Of a stretch of DNA of 64,000 nt, positions 9,672 through 18,937 are shown one piece after another (the stretch's first letter is position 1; the number at the start of each line of letters is the position of its first letter). The notes under the pieces are model-generated. The model saw nothing but the letters and a program-made list of their open reading frames with translations. It made no database searches and was not told where the DNA came from. Made by a program: the position numbers and the translations under genes. The DNA is from Bacteroidota bacterium (GTDB lineage: Bacteria; Bacteroidota; Bacteroidia; Cytophagales; Cytophagaceae), in contig JAEYZG010000016.1 of the NCBI GenBank assembly GCA_023428135.1, forward strand, positions 233,573 through 297,572, given 5' to 3'.

Positions 9672-11642
9672 ATGAATAAGCTTTTTAAAAAAGTTATCTT
9701 TTTTGCTATTTTTTGTAATGCAATAACGCTGTTTGCACAAAAGCCCGAAACCGATAGTTATGATTGGGAGGAAAAAAGAGCAAGGTTTAAGGTAAGTGCT
9801 GAAGATCAGAAAGAGTCTTGCGTAATTTTCAAAAATCACGCTTCTGAAGAGATCGCCTATAATGAGAAAAATGAACCCTACATTTATTCTGTTCACCACC
9901 TTATTGTAGCTGTTAACAATGAGTCTGGAATTGAGCAATACAATAAACTATCCATATCACTGGCTAATGTGATGGATATTATTGATATTAAAGTTAGGTC
10001 AATCAGCAAAGACGGCAAAATTGTCCTTACGGATAAAAGCCACATGAAGGAAATTGAAAACCTGGAGAACAAAGGAGCCTTCAAAGTTTTCGCAGTAGAA
10101 GGAGTTGAGGTGGGAAGTGAAATAGAATACATTTATAAACTTAAAAAATATCCTGCTAACTCTGGAAGAAGATATATTCAGTTTTCAAACCCAAGCTACA
10201 ATTATTCTTTTGAACTTATTGTGCCCGAATTTTTAACCTATGATACAAAAGTTTATAATGGCAATGCAGAGGTTAAAGATACAGTTATAGAAAAAAAGAG
10301 ACACATCTCTCTGAAGGTGAATAAAACAAATGCACTACCTAAGGAAGAATACAGCGATTACTGGGCAAATGTAATGCGTCTTGAATATAAAATCGCCAAC
10401 AATAAAAGTACAGGTAAAACAAAAATAGTAACCTTTGCCGAAGCAGCTAAAACTATTTATGCCAACACTCATGTTACAGATTCTAAAATCGATAAACAGG
10501 TAGACGGACTCTTAAAGAAAATGAAACTTGACAAATCTGCTTCTGAAGAAGATAAAATCAGGCTTATAGAAAATCACATTAAGAGTAATTTTATAGTAAA
10601 TCAAAATGGTGGTAGTGAAAGTTCTCAGATTGATTTCATACTAAAGAATAAATTTGGTTCTAAATTCGGAATGACCAGGTTGTTTATTAAACTTTTTGAA
10701 AGAGCTGAAGTAGGCCACAGACTGGCACTTTCTAATGATAAGACTAGCGAGCGATTTGATCCTAAGTTTGAATCATGGGATTATCTTGATGAGCAACTGA
10801 TCTATTTTGACAAACTTGACAAATACATGTCACCTGTACAGTTTGAGTTCCGTTATCCAATGATACCTTCCTATTTTCTGGGTAATTATGCAATGGTTAT
10901 CAAGCCTGTTACAGTTGGAGACTATACCACTGGACTGAGTGACATCAAGTTGATACCTTCTGTTGATTATAAGTTGAATCATGATAATCTCAATATCAAT
11001 CTGTCTGTTGATCTGGAAAATGACAATTCAACAATCTCAATAGAGAGAAGTCTGAAAGGCTATAAAGCTATGTTTATACAGCCATATTATGATTTGATTC
11101 CTGAAGTTAAACGTAAAGAACTGTTTGACGAGATTTTAAAAAGCCAGGCTAAAGACGGACATGTAAGCAATGTTACAGTAAAAAATGTAGACAAAAATAT
11201 TTCTCCATTTATTCAGCCAATGCTTATTACAGGTACTCTAAAAAGCGATGAACTGATTGAAAAAGCAGGTGGTAAATACTTGCTTAAAATAGGAGAAATT
11301 ATTGGGCCACAGAATGAATTATATCAGGAAAAGAAAAGGAATACAGAGATCTCACTTGATTATCCAAATGAATATGTAAGAAAGATTAAGTTCGAAATTC
11401 CTCAGGGATATAAGGTTCCAAACCTGAAAGACCTTAATAAAAACATTGTTTTCAAAGACGGAACAGAAAACTCCATGGGCTTTACCTCTTCATATAAACT
11501 GGAAGGCAGAATAGTAACAATTGATGTGGAAGAGTATTATAAAAAACTTAATTATCCGGTTGAGGTATTTGAACAATTCCGGAAAGTAATTAATGCAGCA
11601 GCTGATTTTAATAAGATTACTCTTGTTCTTGAAAAGGAATAA
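9672..11642 (+). CDS. DUF3857-type paralogue with degenerate transglutaminase site
   Basis: 656 residues with a signal peptide (MNKLFKKVIFFAIFCNAITLFAQ). The architecture matches the preceding protein: DUF3857 N-terminal region (YSVHHLIVAVNNESGIEQYN), a transglutaminase-like region (IRLIENHIKSNF) and a C-terminal beta-rich part. At the position of the active-site YGDCKDM it reads FGSKFGM (329-334), so Lys331 replaces Cys, and the His/Asp pair is not recognisable. Probably a non-enzymatic partner or pseudo-enzyme for its neighbour. It is the last gene of the 4442-11642 transcription unit and is followed by a strong hairpin. Confidence 0.85.
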   Translation: MNKLFKKVIFFAIFCNAITLFAQKPETDSYDWEEKRARFKVSAEDQKESCVIFKNHASEEIAYNEKNEPYIYSVHHLIVAVNNESGIEQYNKLSISLANVMDIIDIKVRSISKDGKIVLTDKSHMKEIENLENKGAFKVFAVEGVEVGSEIEYIYKLKKYPANSGRRYIQFSNPSYNYSFELIVPEFLTYDTKVYNGNAEVKDTVIEKKRHISLKVNKTNALPKEEYSDYWANVMRLEYKIANNKSTGKTKIVTFAEAAKTIYANTHVTDSKIDKQVDGLLKKMKLDKSASEEDKIRLIENHIKSNFIVNQNGGSESSQIDFILKNKFGSKFGMTRLFIKLFERAEVGHRLALSNDKTSERFDPKFESWDYLDEQLIYFDKLDKYMSPVQFEFRYPMIPSYFLGNYAMVIKPVTVGDYTTGLSDIKLIPSVDYKLNHDNLNINLSVDLENDNSTISIERSLKGYKAMFIQPYYDLIPEVKRKELFDEILKSQAKDGHVSNVTVKNVDKNISPFIQPMLITGTLKSDELIEKAGGKYLLKIGEIIGPQNELYQEKKRNTEISLDYPNEYVRKIKFEIPQGYKVPNLKDLNKNIVFKDGTENSMGFTSSYKLEGRIVTIDVEEYYKKLNYPVEVFEQFRKVINAAADFNKITLVLEKE

Positions 11643-11656
11643 ACTTAATAAAAAAA

Positions 11657-11702
11657 AACAAGTGTTTATCCTCATTATCGGATAAGCACTTGTTGTTATA
11701 AA
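11657..11702 (+). terminator. Terminator after the MORN/transglutaminase cluster
   Basis: A perfect 14-15-bp stem (AACAAGTGTTTATCC pairing with GGATAAGCACTTGTT, one G-T pair) with an 8-base loop. It is preceded by an A-run and followed by an AT-rich tail. It could work in both directions. Confidence 0.8.
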
Positions 11703-11884
11703 TTTTATATTTATAATAACTTAGTGTAACGATTTTTCTATGTAATTTTTGATAGACTGATGTCATCCAGGAAGTCAAAATAATTACAGGATGAAACATA
11801 TGCAAGTAAGTAATAATCGTTAGGAAATTGTTCGTAAATTTTTAAAAAATATTGATTTGTTCCGTTTTTTGTTAAATTAGCGAT

Positions 11885-12202
11885 ATGAAGATTTTTGTCT
11901 ATCTATTAAGTGTCTATGTTATGGTATTATCATTAATGCCATGCCTGGACTCTTATACCTGCGAAGACGAAAAAGCTTCTGTTTCCATTTCGGGCAACCA
12001 TGATCATAGCAAAGATGAAGGTGATTTATGCAGCCCATTTTGTATATGCTCTTGCTGTGGCGTTTCGTTTTTAGGAGTCAATATCCCGGTATTTTTTAGT
12101 CAGAGCATAAAAGTAATGGAGCCACGAGGCAATGTTCCTTATTACTCTGCATTTAATTCTTATTACTATCACTCATTCTGGCAGCCGCCAAAGCTTTCCT
12201 GA
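11885..12202 (+). CDS. Small exported Cys/His-rich protein preceding a metal efflux operon
   Basis: 105 residues with an N-terminal hydrophobic signal (MKIFVYLLSVYVMVLSLMPC). It then has an acidic His segment (GNHDHSKDEGD) and a cysteine cluster (CSPFCICSCCG), which look like soft-metal ligands, and a second hydrophobic stretch (VSFLGVNIPVFF). Small proteins of this kind, one family being DUF6660 if I recall it correctly, commonly sit just upstream of CusA/CzcA pumps in Bacteroidota. Here the pump starts 217 bases downstream. A metal-sensing or chaperone role in the envelope is inferred from composition and position. Confidence 0.75.
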   Translation: MKIFVYLLSVYVMVLSLMPCLDSYTCEDEKASVSISGNHDHSKDEGDLCSPFCICSCCGVSFLGVNIPVFFSQSIKVMEPRGNVPYYSAFNSYYYHSFWQPPKLS

Positions 12203-12419
12203 TAACAACTATTTGGGTAATTAAACAGCTTGTTCTTTAATAGGGGAAGCATATATTCAATCAATTATCTGAAAATTAAGTAAAACCGGAGAAGAGAAAA
12301 GTATCTGCGAACTTCCTGGATGGCTAATTCCTGATAGCGAGAGTCTATTTGACTTTTGGTTAAAGCAGGTAAATCTGATCCATCAGAGAGTAAGCACTAT
12401 TAAAAATCAGAATCTATTT

Positions 12420-15400
12420 ATGTTAGATAATATAATACATTTTTCGGTAAAGCATAAGCTGATTATCGGGATGTTTACTATTGCGCTCATTTTATGGGGA
12501 TGCTGGTCTGCAACCCGCCTCCCGATCGATGCGGTTCCTGATATCACTAACAATCAGGTACAGGTTATCACTACAAGCCCATCTCTTGCAGCTCAGGAAG
12601 TTGAAAGGCTAATCAGCTTTCCGGTGGAGATTAGCATGGCTAATATTCCCGGAATCATAGAAATTCGTTCAATGTCAAGATTTGGTCTTTCTGTAGTTAC
12701 AATAGTTTTTACAGATGATACAGATATTTATTGGGCAAGACAACAGGTGTCAGAACGCTTAAAAGCTGCTATAGAGCAGATTCCAAAAGGAGTAGGGATC
12801 CCGGATTTAGGGCCTGTTACTACAGGATTAGGCGAAATATATCAATATGTACTTCACCCCCAAAAAGGTTTTGAAAATAAGTATTCAGCTATGGAACTCC
12901 GTACTATTCAAGACTGGATAGTGCGGAGGCAAATGCTGGGTACCAAAGGAGTTGCTGATATCAGCAGTTTTGGTGGTTACCTTAAACAATATGAAGTAGC
13001 CATTGATCCTGAAAAACTTCGCAGTATGAATATTACCATCGGGGAGGTTTTTTCAGCCCTTGAAACCAATAATCAGAATGCGGGAGGAGCCTATATTGAC
13101 AAACTTCCCAATGCCTATTTCATAAGAACTGAAGGACTTGCCGGAGGCTTGGAGGATATTAAAAAAATAGTTGTGAGGAATACAACTAATGGAACGCCTG
13201 TACTGATAAGGGATGTCGGTACTGTTCAACTGGGACACGCAATCCGTTATGGCGCTTTGACCCGCAATGACGAGGGAGAAGTGGTCGGTGGTATTGTGAT
13301 GATGTTAAAAGGAGGGAATTCAAATAAAGTTATTGGTAATGTAAAGGAGCGAATGGAGCAAATCAGAAAGTCCTTGCCTGAAGGTATAGAAATCGAAGCT
13401 TTTCTCGACAGGACAAAACTTGTAGACAATGCTATCCATACTGTTTCTAAAAATCTGATTGAAGGTGCTCTGATTGTTATTTTTGTCCTTGTACTGATGC
13501 TGGGAAATTTAAGAGCAGGCCTTGTGGTTGCTTCTGTAATACCGCTAGCCATGTTATTTGCTATTTCTATGATGAATCTTTTTGGTGTATCAGGAAATCT
13601 GATGTCCCTCGGTGCAATAGATTTCGGACTGATTGTGGATGGAGCAGTAATTATCGTAGAAGCGACCTTACATCACATAACAGGCAGAGGTCATACTCAT
13701 AGGTTATCTCAGGATGAAATGGATTCAGAAGTTTATGACGCAGCTTCCAAAATCAGAAGTTCTGCGGCATTCGGAGAAATTATTATCCTGATCGTTTATC
13801 TGCCTTTACTTGCTCTTGTTGGTGTTGAAGGAAAAATGTTCAAACCTATGGCTCAGACAGTATCCTTTGCCATTCTGGGAGCTTTTATCCTTTCACTTAC
13901 CTATGTACCTATGATGTCTGCTCTGTGTTTAAGCAAAACAACTGAGCATAAGAAAAATATTTCTGACAGAATTATGGATTTTTTTCAAAGGGTATATTTC
14001 CCTATGCGTGAGTTCGCATTAAGAAAGCAAGCCATTGTTACTCTGTCAGCATTTTTCTTGTTTGGAGGAAGCTTGTTGCTGTTTTTAAACATGGGCGGAG
14101 AGTTTATTCCTACACTTGATGAAGGAGACTTTGCTGTAGAAACCAGAGTATTAATGGGAAGCTCCATGCAGGAAACTATTAACGCTTCATTAAAAGCAGG
14201 GGAGGTTCTGAAAAAGCATTTTCCAGAGGTGAAAGAAGTGATAGGCAAAATAGGATCAAGCGAAATCCCAACAGACCCAATGCCTATTGAGGCATGCGAT
14301 CTTATGATCATTCTGAAAGACAAAGATGAATGGACAAGCGCATCAACAAAAGATGAATTGGCTAACAAAATGCAGGAGGTCCTGGAAGATGAAATTCCCG
14401 GAGTAAGTTTTGGCTTTCAGCAGCCTATTCAGATGCGCTTTAATGAACTGATGACTGGAGCGAGACAAGATGTAGCAATCAAAATTTATGGAGAAGATCT
14501 GGACGTTCTTACCGAGCAGGCAAATAAGCTTGGAAAGATTGTTTCTCCAATTGAAGGAGCAAAGGACTTATATGTTGAAAAAGTAACCGGACTACCACAG
14601 ATCGTAGTGTCTTTTGACAGAGATAAAATTGCTCAATTCGGTTTAAACATTGATGAAATGAACAGAATTGTAAAAACTGCTTTTGCAGGAGAATCTACAG
14701 GGCTGGTTTATGAAGGAGAAAGGAGGTTTGACATGGTTGTAAGGCTTGATAAAGTGGATAGGAGAAATATTGATGATGTAAGACAAATTTATGTTACTAC
14801 TCCCAAAGGAGCTCAGATACCATTGTCACAAGTTGCCAATATAGAATTCAAAGTGGGGCCGAATCAGATTCAGAGAGATGATACCAAAAGGAGAATCATT
14901 GTGGCTTTTAATGTACGAGGACGTGATGTAGAAAGTATCGTCGAAGAGATTAAGGCAAAGGTTGAAAAGCAAATGAAACTTCCTCCGGGTTATTTCATTA
15001 CCTATGGAGGGCAATTTAAAAACCTGGTTGAAGCCAAAGAAAGGCTTAGTATAGCGGTTCCGATAGCTTTGGGACTTATCTTTATATTGCTTTATTTCAC
15101 CTTTAATTCTGTAAAACAAAGTGTACTGATTTTTACTGCAATTCCACTATCGGCCATTGGAGGAGTCTTAGCTCTTTATCTGCGAAATATGCCTTTTAGC
15201 ATATCGGCAGGAGTAGGTTTTATAGCACTATTCGGAGTTGCCGTACTTAATGGAATAGTCCTCATAGGTGAGTTTAACAGGTTAAAAAGCAATGGTCTGA
15301 ATGATCTGTATGAGATCGTCCGAAAAGGAACCGAAATTCGTTTACGTCCTGTTCTAATGACCGCTCTGGTTGCTTCTCTTGGATTTCTCCCTATGGCCCT

Positions 15401-16787
15401 CTCTCATGGTTCCGGAGCTGAGGTACAGAAACCTCTTGCTACTGTTGTAATTGGTGGTTTAATATCTGCAACTCTTCTTACTTTGCTTGTTTTGCCAATA
15501 CTCTATATCTTTTCAGAGAAAGGATTCAGGAGAATTCCACCTGCTGCCATGATTTTACTGGTTCCTGTATTATTGTTTTTGTCTGTACATAAAGCTAAGG
15601 CACAGATATCACCTAAGGCCATTACACTGGAACAGGCTTTGCAATTGGCGCATGAACAAAATAATCTGATTAAATCAGCTCAGTATGAGATAGACTATAA
15701 CAAGGCGCTGAAAGGAACAGCCACAGAGATCAGCAAGACGAATGCGACTGTTATGTATGGTCAATATAATAGCTATTATAATGACAATAATGTAACCTTA
15801 TCTCAGGATATAGCTTTTCCTCTTGTTATGCACCGTCAGGCACAATATTATAAGGCTACAACGAAGAGTGCAGAATACAATCTGGCTGTAACACAAAATG
15901 ACCTGGACTATAAGATTAAAATTGCTTATTATAATCTGAGATTTGCCAAATCCAGAATGCAATTGCAGTTTAAGCTCGATACGCTTTATGCCAACTTTCT
16001 CAATGCCGCAGATCTGCGTTTAAGGACAGGAGAAACCAATACACTTGAAAAAGCTACAGCACAAAGTCAGTTTTATGAAAACCGCACTTACCTCACTCAG
16101 ATAAGTGCTGATATAAAAATTTATGAAACCCAGCTCCAGACATTGTTAAATATGGGAGAACCAGTCACCTCAATCGAAAGTTCATTGGATAAACGAACGC
16201 TTCATTTGATGGAAGATACAGGAGCTGTAGCTTCCAATCCCTCTTTAAATTATTTCCGGCAACAAGTGGAAGTGGCTAATGCCAATAAGGTGCTTCAGAA
16301 GTCAAGATTGCTTCCTGATCTGAATGTTGCATATTTTTCCCAAACTCTTTATGGGGCACAAGATTACCGGAATATGTCTGATTTTGCCGGGAAAGGGCAA
16401 CGATTTCAGGGGGTAATGGTTGGTGTTTCTGTTCCGTTATGGATTAAACCACAAATATCCAGAATAAAAGCATCAGAAGCTTCTGTAAACGCTGCAGAAG
16501 CAAGCAGCAAAGCTTATGAAAGGAATCTGCTGGGAGAATATGAAAATGCATATCAGACATATGAAAAATTCAAAACCAGCCTCGAGTATTATGAAGCCAA
16601 TGTTTTACCTACAGCTCAGGTGCTGGAAAGTAATGCATGGAAGAATTATCGCTCAGGAAATATCGGATACCTTGAATTTTCTCAAGGTATAGCAAGAGCA
16701 GTTACTATTGAACAGGGACACCTTAATATTTTAAATCAGTTTAATCAAGCCATCATATTCTTTGAATACCTGATTGGTAATAAATAA
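12420..16787 (+). CDS. CusA/CzcA-type heavy-metal RND transporter fused to a TolC-like outer-membrane factor
   Basis: 1455 residues. Residues 1 to about 1035 are a full HME-type RND pump: N-terminal HKLIIGMFTIALILWG helix, RLPIDAVPDITNNQVQV motif, VGGIVMMLKGGNS, and transmembrane helices near 335-500 and 875-1035, including the GAIDFGLIVDGAVI segment. A hydrophobic stretch ending HKAKAQ (near 1050-1060) resembles a TolC signal peptide, and residues about 1065-1455 are a TolC family domain (ITLEQALQLAHEQNN; long helices). Pump and outer-membrane channel are thus one polypeptide, an architecture known in Bacteroidota. The adaptor gene follows 8 bases later. Substrate is probably Cu/Ag or Co/Zn/Cd; the sequence alone does not decide. 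Confidence 0.93.
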   Translation: MLDNIIHFSVKHKLIIGMFTIALILWGCWSATRLPIDAVPDITNNQVQVITTSPSLAAQEVERLISFPVEISMANIPGIIEIRSMSRFGLSVVTIVFTDDTDIYWARQQVSERLKAAIEQIPKGVGIPDLGPVTTGLGEIYQYVLHPQKGFENKYSAMELRTIQDWIVRRQMLGTKGVADISSFGGYLKQYEVAIDPEKLRSMNITIGEVFSALETNNQNAGGAYIDKLPNAYFIRTEGLAGGLEDIKKIVVRNTTNGTPVLIRDVGTVQLGHAIRYGALTRNDEGEVVGGIVMMLKGGNSNKVIGNVKERMEQIRKSLPEGIEIEAFLDRTKLVDNAIHTVSKNLIEGALIVIFVLVLMLGNLRAGLVVASVIPLAMLFAISMMNLFGVSGNLMSLGAIDFGLIVDGAVIIVEATLHHITGRGHTHRLSQDEMDSEVYDAASKIRSSAAFGEIIILIVYLPLLALVGVEGKMFKPMAQTVSFAILGAFILSLTYVPMMSALCLSKTTEHKKNISDRIMDFFQRVYFPMREFALRKQAIVTLSAFFLFGGSLLLFLNMGGEFIPTLDEGDFAVETRVLMGSSMQETINASLKAGEVLKKHFPEVKEVIGKIGSSEIPTDPMPIEACDLMIILKDKDEWTSASTKDELANKMQEVLEDEIPGVSFGFQQPIQMRFNELMTGARQDVAIKIYGEDLDVLTEQANKLGKIVSPIEGAKDLYVEKVTGLPQIVVSFDRDKIAQFGLNIDEMNRIVKTAFAGESTGLVYEGERRFDMVVRLDKVDRRNIDDVRQIYVTTPKGAQIPLSQVANIEFKVGPNQIQRDDTKRRIIVAFNVRGRDVESIVEEIKAKVEKQMKLPPGYFITYGGQFKNLVEAKERLSIAVPIALGLIFILLYFTFNSVKQSVLIFTAIPLSAIGGVLALYLRNMPFSISAGVGFIALFGVAVLNGIVLIGEFNRLKSNGLNDLYEIVRKGTEIRLRPVLMTALVASLGFLPMALSHGSGAEVQKPLATVVIGGLISATLLTLLVLPILYIFSEKGFRRIPPAAMILLVPVLLFLSVHKAKAQISPKAITLEQALQLAHEQNNLIKSAQYEIDYNKALKGTATEISKTNATVMYGQYNSYYNDNNVTLSQDIAFPLVMHRQAQYYKATTKSAEYNLAVTQNDLDYKIKIAYYNLRFAKSRMQLQFKLDTLYANFLNAADLRLRTGETNTLEKATAQSQFYENRTYLTQISADIKIYETQLQTLLNMGEPVTSIESSLDKRTLHLMEDTGAVASNPSLNYFRQQVEVANANKVLQKSRLLPDLNVAYFSQTLYGAQDYRNMSDFAGKGQRFQGVMVGVSVPLWIKPQISRIKASEASVNAAEASSKAYERNLLGEYENAYQTYEKFKTSLEYYEANVLPTAQVLESNAWKNYRSGNIGYLEFSQGIARAVTIEQGHLNILNQFNQAIIFFEYLIGNK

Positions 16788-16795
16788 TAAGAATC

Positions 16796-17995
16796 ATGAA
16801 AAAGTTAATATATATCATCACTCTTGCATCCATCATTTTTATTTCAGGATGTAAGTCTGATTCGGAAAATAAAAATGAAGAGCATCATGAAGAAGAAAAT
16901 TCTGTCGAACTGACTGTCAATCAGTATAAAAATGCCGGAATAGCTTTTGGTAAAGTTGAAATGAAAAATATCAGCTCTACTTTACCTGTAAATGGCTTAC
17001 TGGATGTGCCTCCTCAGAATTTGATCACAGTTGCCGCAATGATGGGAGGATTTGTTAAAACTACAAGTCTTCTTCAGGGCATGAGGGTTAAGAAAGGCGA
17101 GGTTTTAGTCACTATACAAAATCCTGATTTTATTCAGATACAACAGGACTACCTGAACAATAAAAGTAAGCTGCTCTTTGCAGAGCAGGAATATAAAAGG
17201 CAGGAAGAACTTGCAAAAGATAACGTAGCTTCTCAGAAGACTTTGCAGCAGGTTACATCGGATTATCAAAGTCTTAAAGCCATGCATGAAGGATTGCTGG
17301 AGAGGTTGTCGATCCTGGGTATCAATCCATCTAATGTGGAAAATGGAACAATCAAAAGCATTGTTTCTATTGTGTCTCCAATCAGTGGTTATGTTACAGC
17401 AGTGAATATCAATATAGGTAAATATGTCAATCCTCAGGATCTGATTTGTGAGATCGTTGATACTGAACATTTGCATGCGGAGCTTACTGTTTTTGAAAAA
17501 GATATCTATAAAGTAAAAGAAGGCCAGAAAATTAAATTTCAGCTGGTAAATGAAGAGAAGAAGATAAGAACAGCTACGGTTTATCTGATAAACAGAAAAA
17601 TCAATGAGGACAGGACTGTGAGAGTACATGCGCACCTTGACAAAGAAGATCGTAATCTTTTACCTAATACCTATCTGAAAGCATATATCGAAGTAGCAGA
17701 TAATCTGACTACTGCATTGGCAGATGAAGCTTTGGTAGCTTCTGGTGATAAACACTATATATTCATTAAAGATGATGACCATGACCATGACCATAAACAT
17801 AAACATGATAAAGAGGCTGCAGAGGAATTTTCTTTTATGGCAATAGAGGTGAAAAAAGGCGTATCTCAGAATGGATATACTGAAGTTTTCTTGCCGGATG
17901 GTTTTGATACAGAGCATGCTGAGGTTGTAGTAAAAGGGGCCTATGCGTTAATCTCAAAAATGAATAATTCCGAAGAAGGAGGACATGCACACTAA
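16796..17995 (+). CDS. RND efflux periplasmic adaptor lipoprotein (CusB/CzcB-like) with His-rich tail
   Basis: 399 residues. MKKLIYIITLASIIFISGC is a lipoprotein signal with Cys at about 19. The mature protein is a membrane fusion protein: lipoyl-like GGFVKTTSLLQGMRVKKGE, an alpha-helical hairpin around residues 110-180 (QQDYLNNKSKLLFAEQEYKR), then beta-barrel segments (SPISGYVTAVNINIGKYVNP). An acidic His cluster follows the signal (EEHHEEE), and DDDHDHDHKHKHDK lies near residues 325-338, likely a metal-binding linker. It joins the inner-membrane pump to the channel domain of the preceding fusion protein and is cotranscribed with it. Confidence 0.92.
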   Translation: MKKLIYIITLASIIFISGCKSDSENKNEEHHEEENSVELTVNQYKNAGIAFGKVEMKNISSTLPVNGLLDVPPQNLITVAAMMGGFVKTTSLLQGMRVKKGEVLVTIQNPDFIQIQQDYLNNKSKLLFAEQEYKRQEELAKDNVASQKTLQQVTSDYQSLKAMHEGLLERLSILGINPSNVENGTIKSIVSIVSPISGYVTAVNINIGKYVNPQDLICEIVDTEHLHAELTVFEKDIYKVKEGQKIKFQLVNEEKKIRTATVYLINRKINEDRTVRVHAHLDKEDRNLLPNTYLKAYIEVADNLTTALADEALVASGDKHYIFIKDDDHDHDHKHKHDKEAAEEFSFMAIEVKKGVSQNGYTEVFLPDGFDTEHAEVVVKGAYALISKMNNSEEGGHAH

Positions 17996-18091
17996 AACTA
18001 AACATCAATTTGATATAGTAACAAAAAGATTGATAGTAGGTGAAAATCTATTCTGTATTATAAATAATTAATAGACAAATGAAACAATAAC

Positions 18092-18682
18092 ATGAAAGTA
18101 TTTTTAATCATATTCTTTATATTTTATATGTTGACGGCTTTTGTCTGGCCAACATACAGGACGTTTAAAAGGACGGGGATAAACCCTCTTACATTTGGCA
18201 ATTCTGATAACGCACATGATTTTGTAGGAAAATGGTTTAAGATCATTATCATGTTCATTCCGGTTAATATTATTTTATTCTGGCTTGGCAAAGACTGGTA
18301 TTCTTTTACCTTACCTGCCTGGTTTCTCGACTATCAATGGAGTCGGATGATTGGTGTTACCTTATGTATTATTTCATTGACCTGGACCTCTATTGCCCAA
18401 TATCAGATGGGAGTAAGCTGGAGAATCGGAATAGATGAAAAAAATAAAGCTCCTCTTGTAAAAATCGGCTTATTTAGTGTATCAAGAAATCCGATATTTC
18501 TTGGTATGGTTTTTACCTTATCAGGGGTTTTCTTTTGCTTGCCGAATGCTTTAAGTCTGTTAACTTTAATTTGCGGGTTTCTTTTGATGCAGGTGCAAAT
18601 TCGTCTGGAAGAAGAATTCCTTTTAAAACAATATAGAGAAGAATATGGCAACTATCAGAAACAAACGAGACGCTGGCTATAA
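18092..18682 (+). CDS. Isoprenylcysteine carboxyl methyltransferase-like membrane protein
   Basis: 196 residues with four or five membrane segments. The C-terminal half has the ICMT/PEMT signature: LVKIGLFSVSRNPIFLGM and, near the end, RLEEEFLLKQYREEYGNYQKQTRRWL-type charged residues (E-E...YG.Y...R.RW). Members methylate lipids or small molecules with S-adenosylmethionine, and in bacteria the substrate is usually unknown. It lies about 100 bases after the metal-efflux operon, as such genes sometimes do, but no functional link can be shown. A hairpin terminator follows at 18709. Confidence 0.8.
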   Translation: MKVFLIIFFIFYMLTAFVWPTYRTFKRTGINPLTFGNSDNAHDFVGKWFKIIIMFIPVNIILFWLGKDWYSFTLPAWFLDYQWSRMIGVTLCIISLTWTSIAQYQMGVSWRIGIDEKNKAPLVKIGLFSVSRNPIFLGMVFTLSGVFFCLPNALSLLTLICGFLLMQVQIRLEEEFLLKQYREEYGNYQKQTRRWL

Positions 18683-18708
18683 ATAGGATTAAGGTTCTGC
18701 ATATATGA

Positions 18709-18742
18709 TGACATTCCTGATATTGGGAATGTCATTTTTTTT
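18709..18742 (+). terminator. Terminator after the methyltransferase-like gene
   Basis: Stem TGACATTCC / GGAATGTCA with a short loop, followed by an eight-base T run. Confidence 0.85.
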
Positions 18743-18937
18743 AGAACTTAATTTAAATGAAATATACTCATTATCCAAAGATTTACAGTCAGTTAAGGTC
18801 TTATAGGTGATTGAAACTAAATATAAAACCAAACCTATGAGGCCAGGAAACTTGAGCCTTCTCAAAGGTGAGTTTGCCTTTATATTAAGTATTTTCCTTA
18901 TATTTCGGAGTTAGGACGTTTAACAGGATAAACAAAT

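Noticed and set aside
11763..12323. Inverted match CATCCAGGAAG / CTTCCTGGATG flanking the 11885 gene
   Set aside because: Only 11 bases with no target duplication; expected by chance in a window this size.
13985..14368. Antisense 127-residue frame within the RND pump
   Set aside because: Shadow of a strongly conserved gene on the plus strand.
18743..18937. Possible structured leader before fabV
   Set aside because: Only a weak imperfect hairpin; no known riboswitch core.
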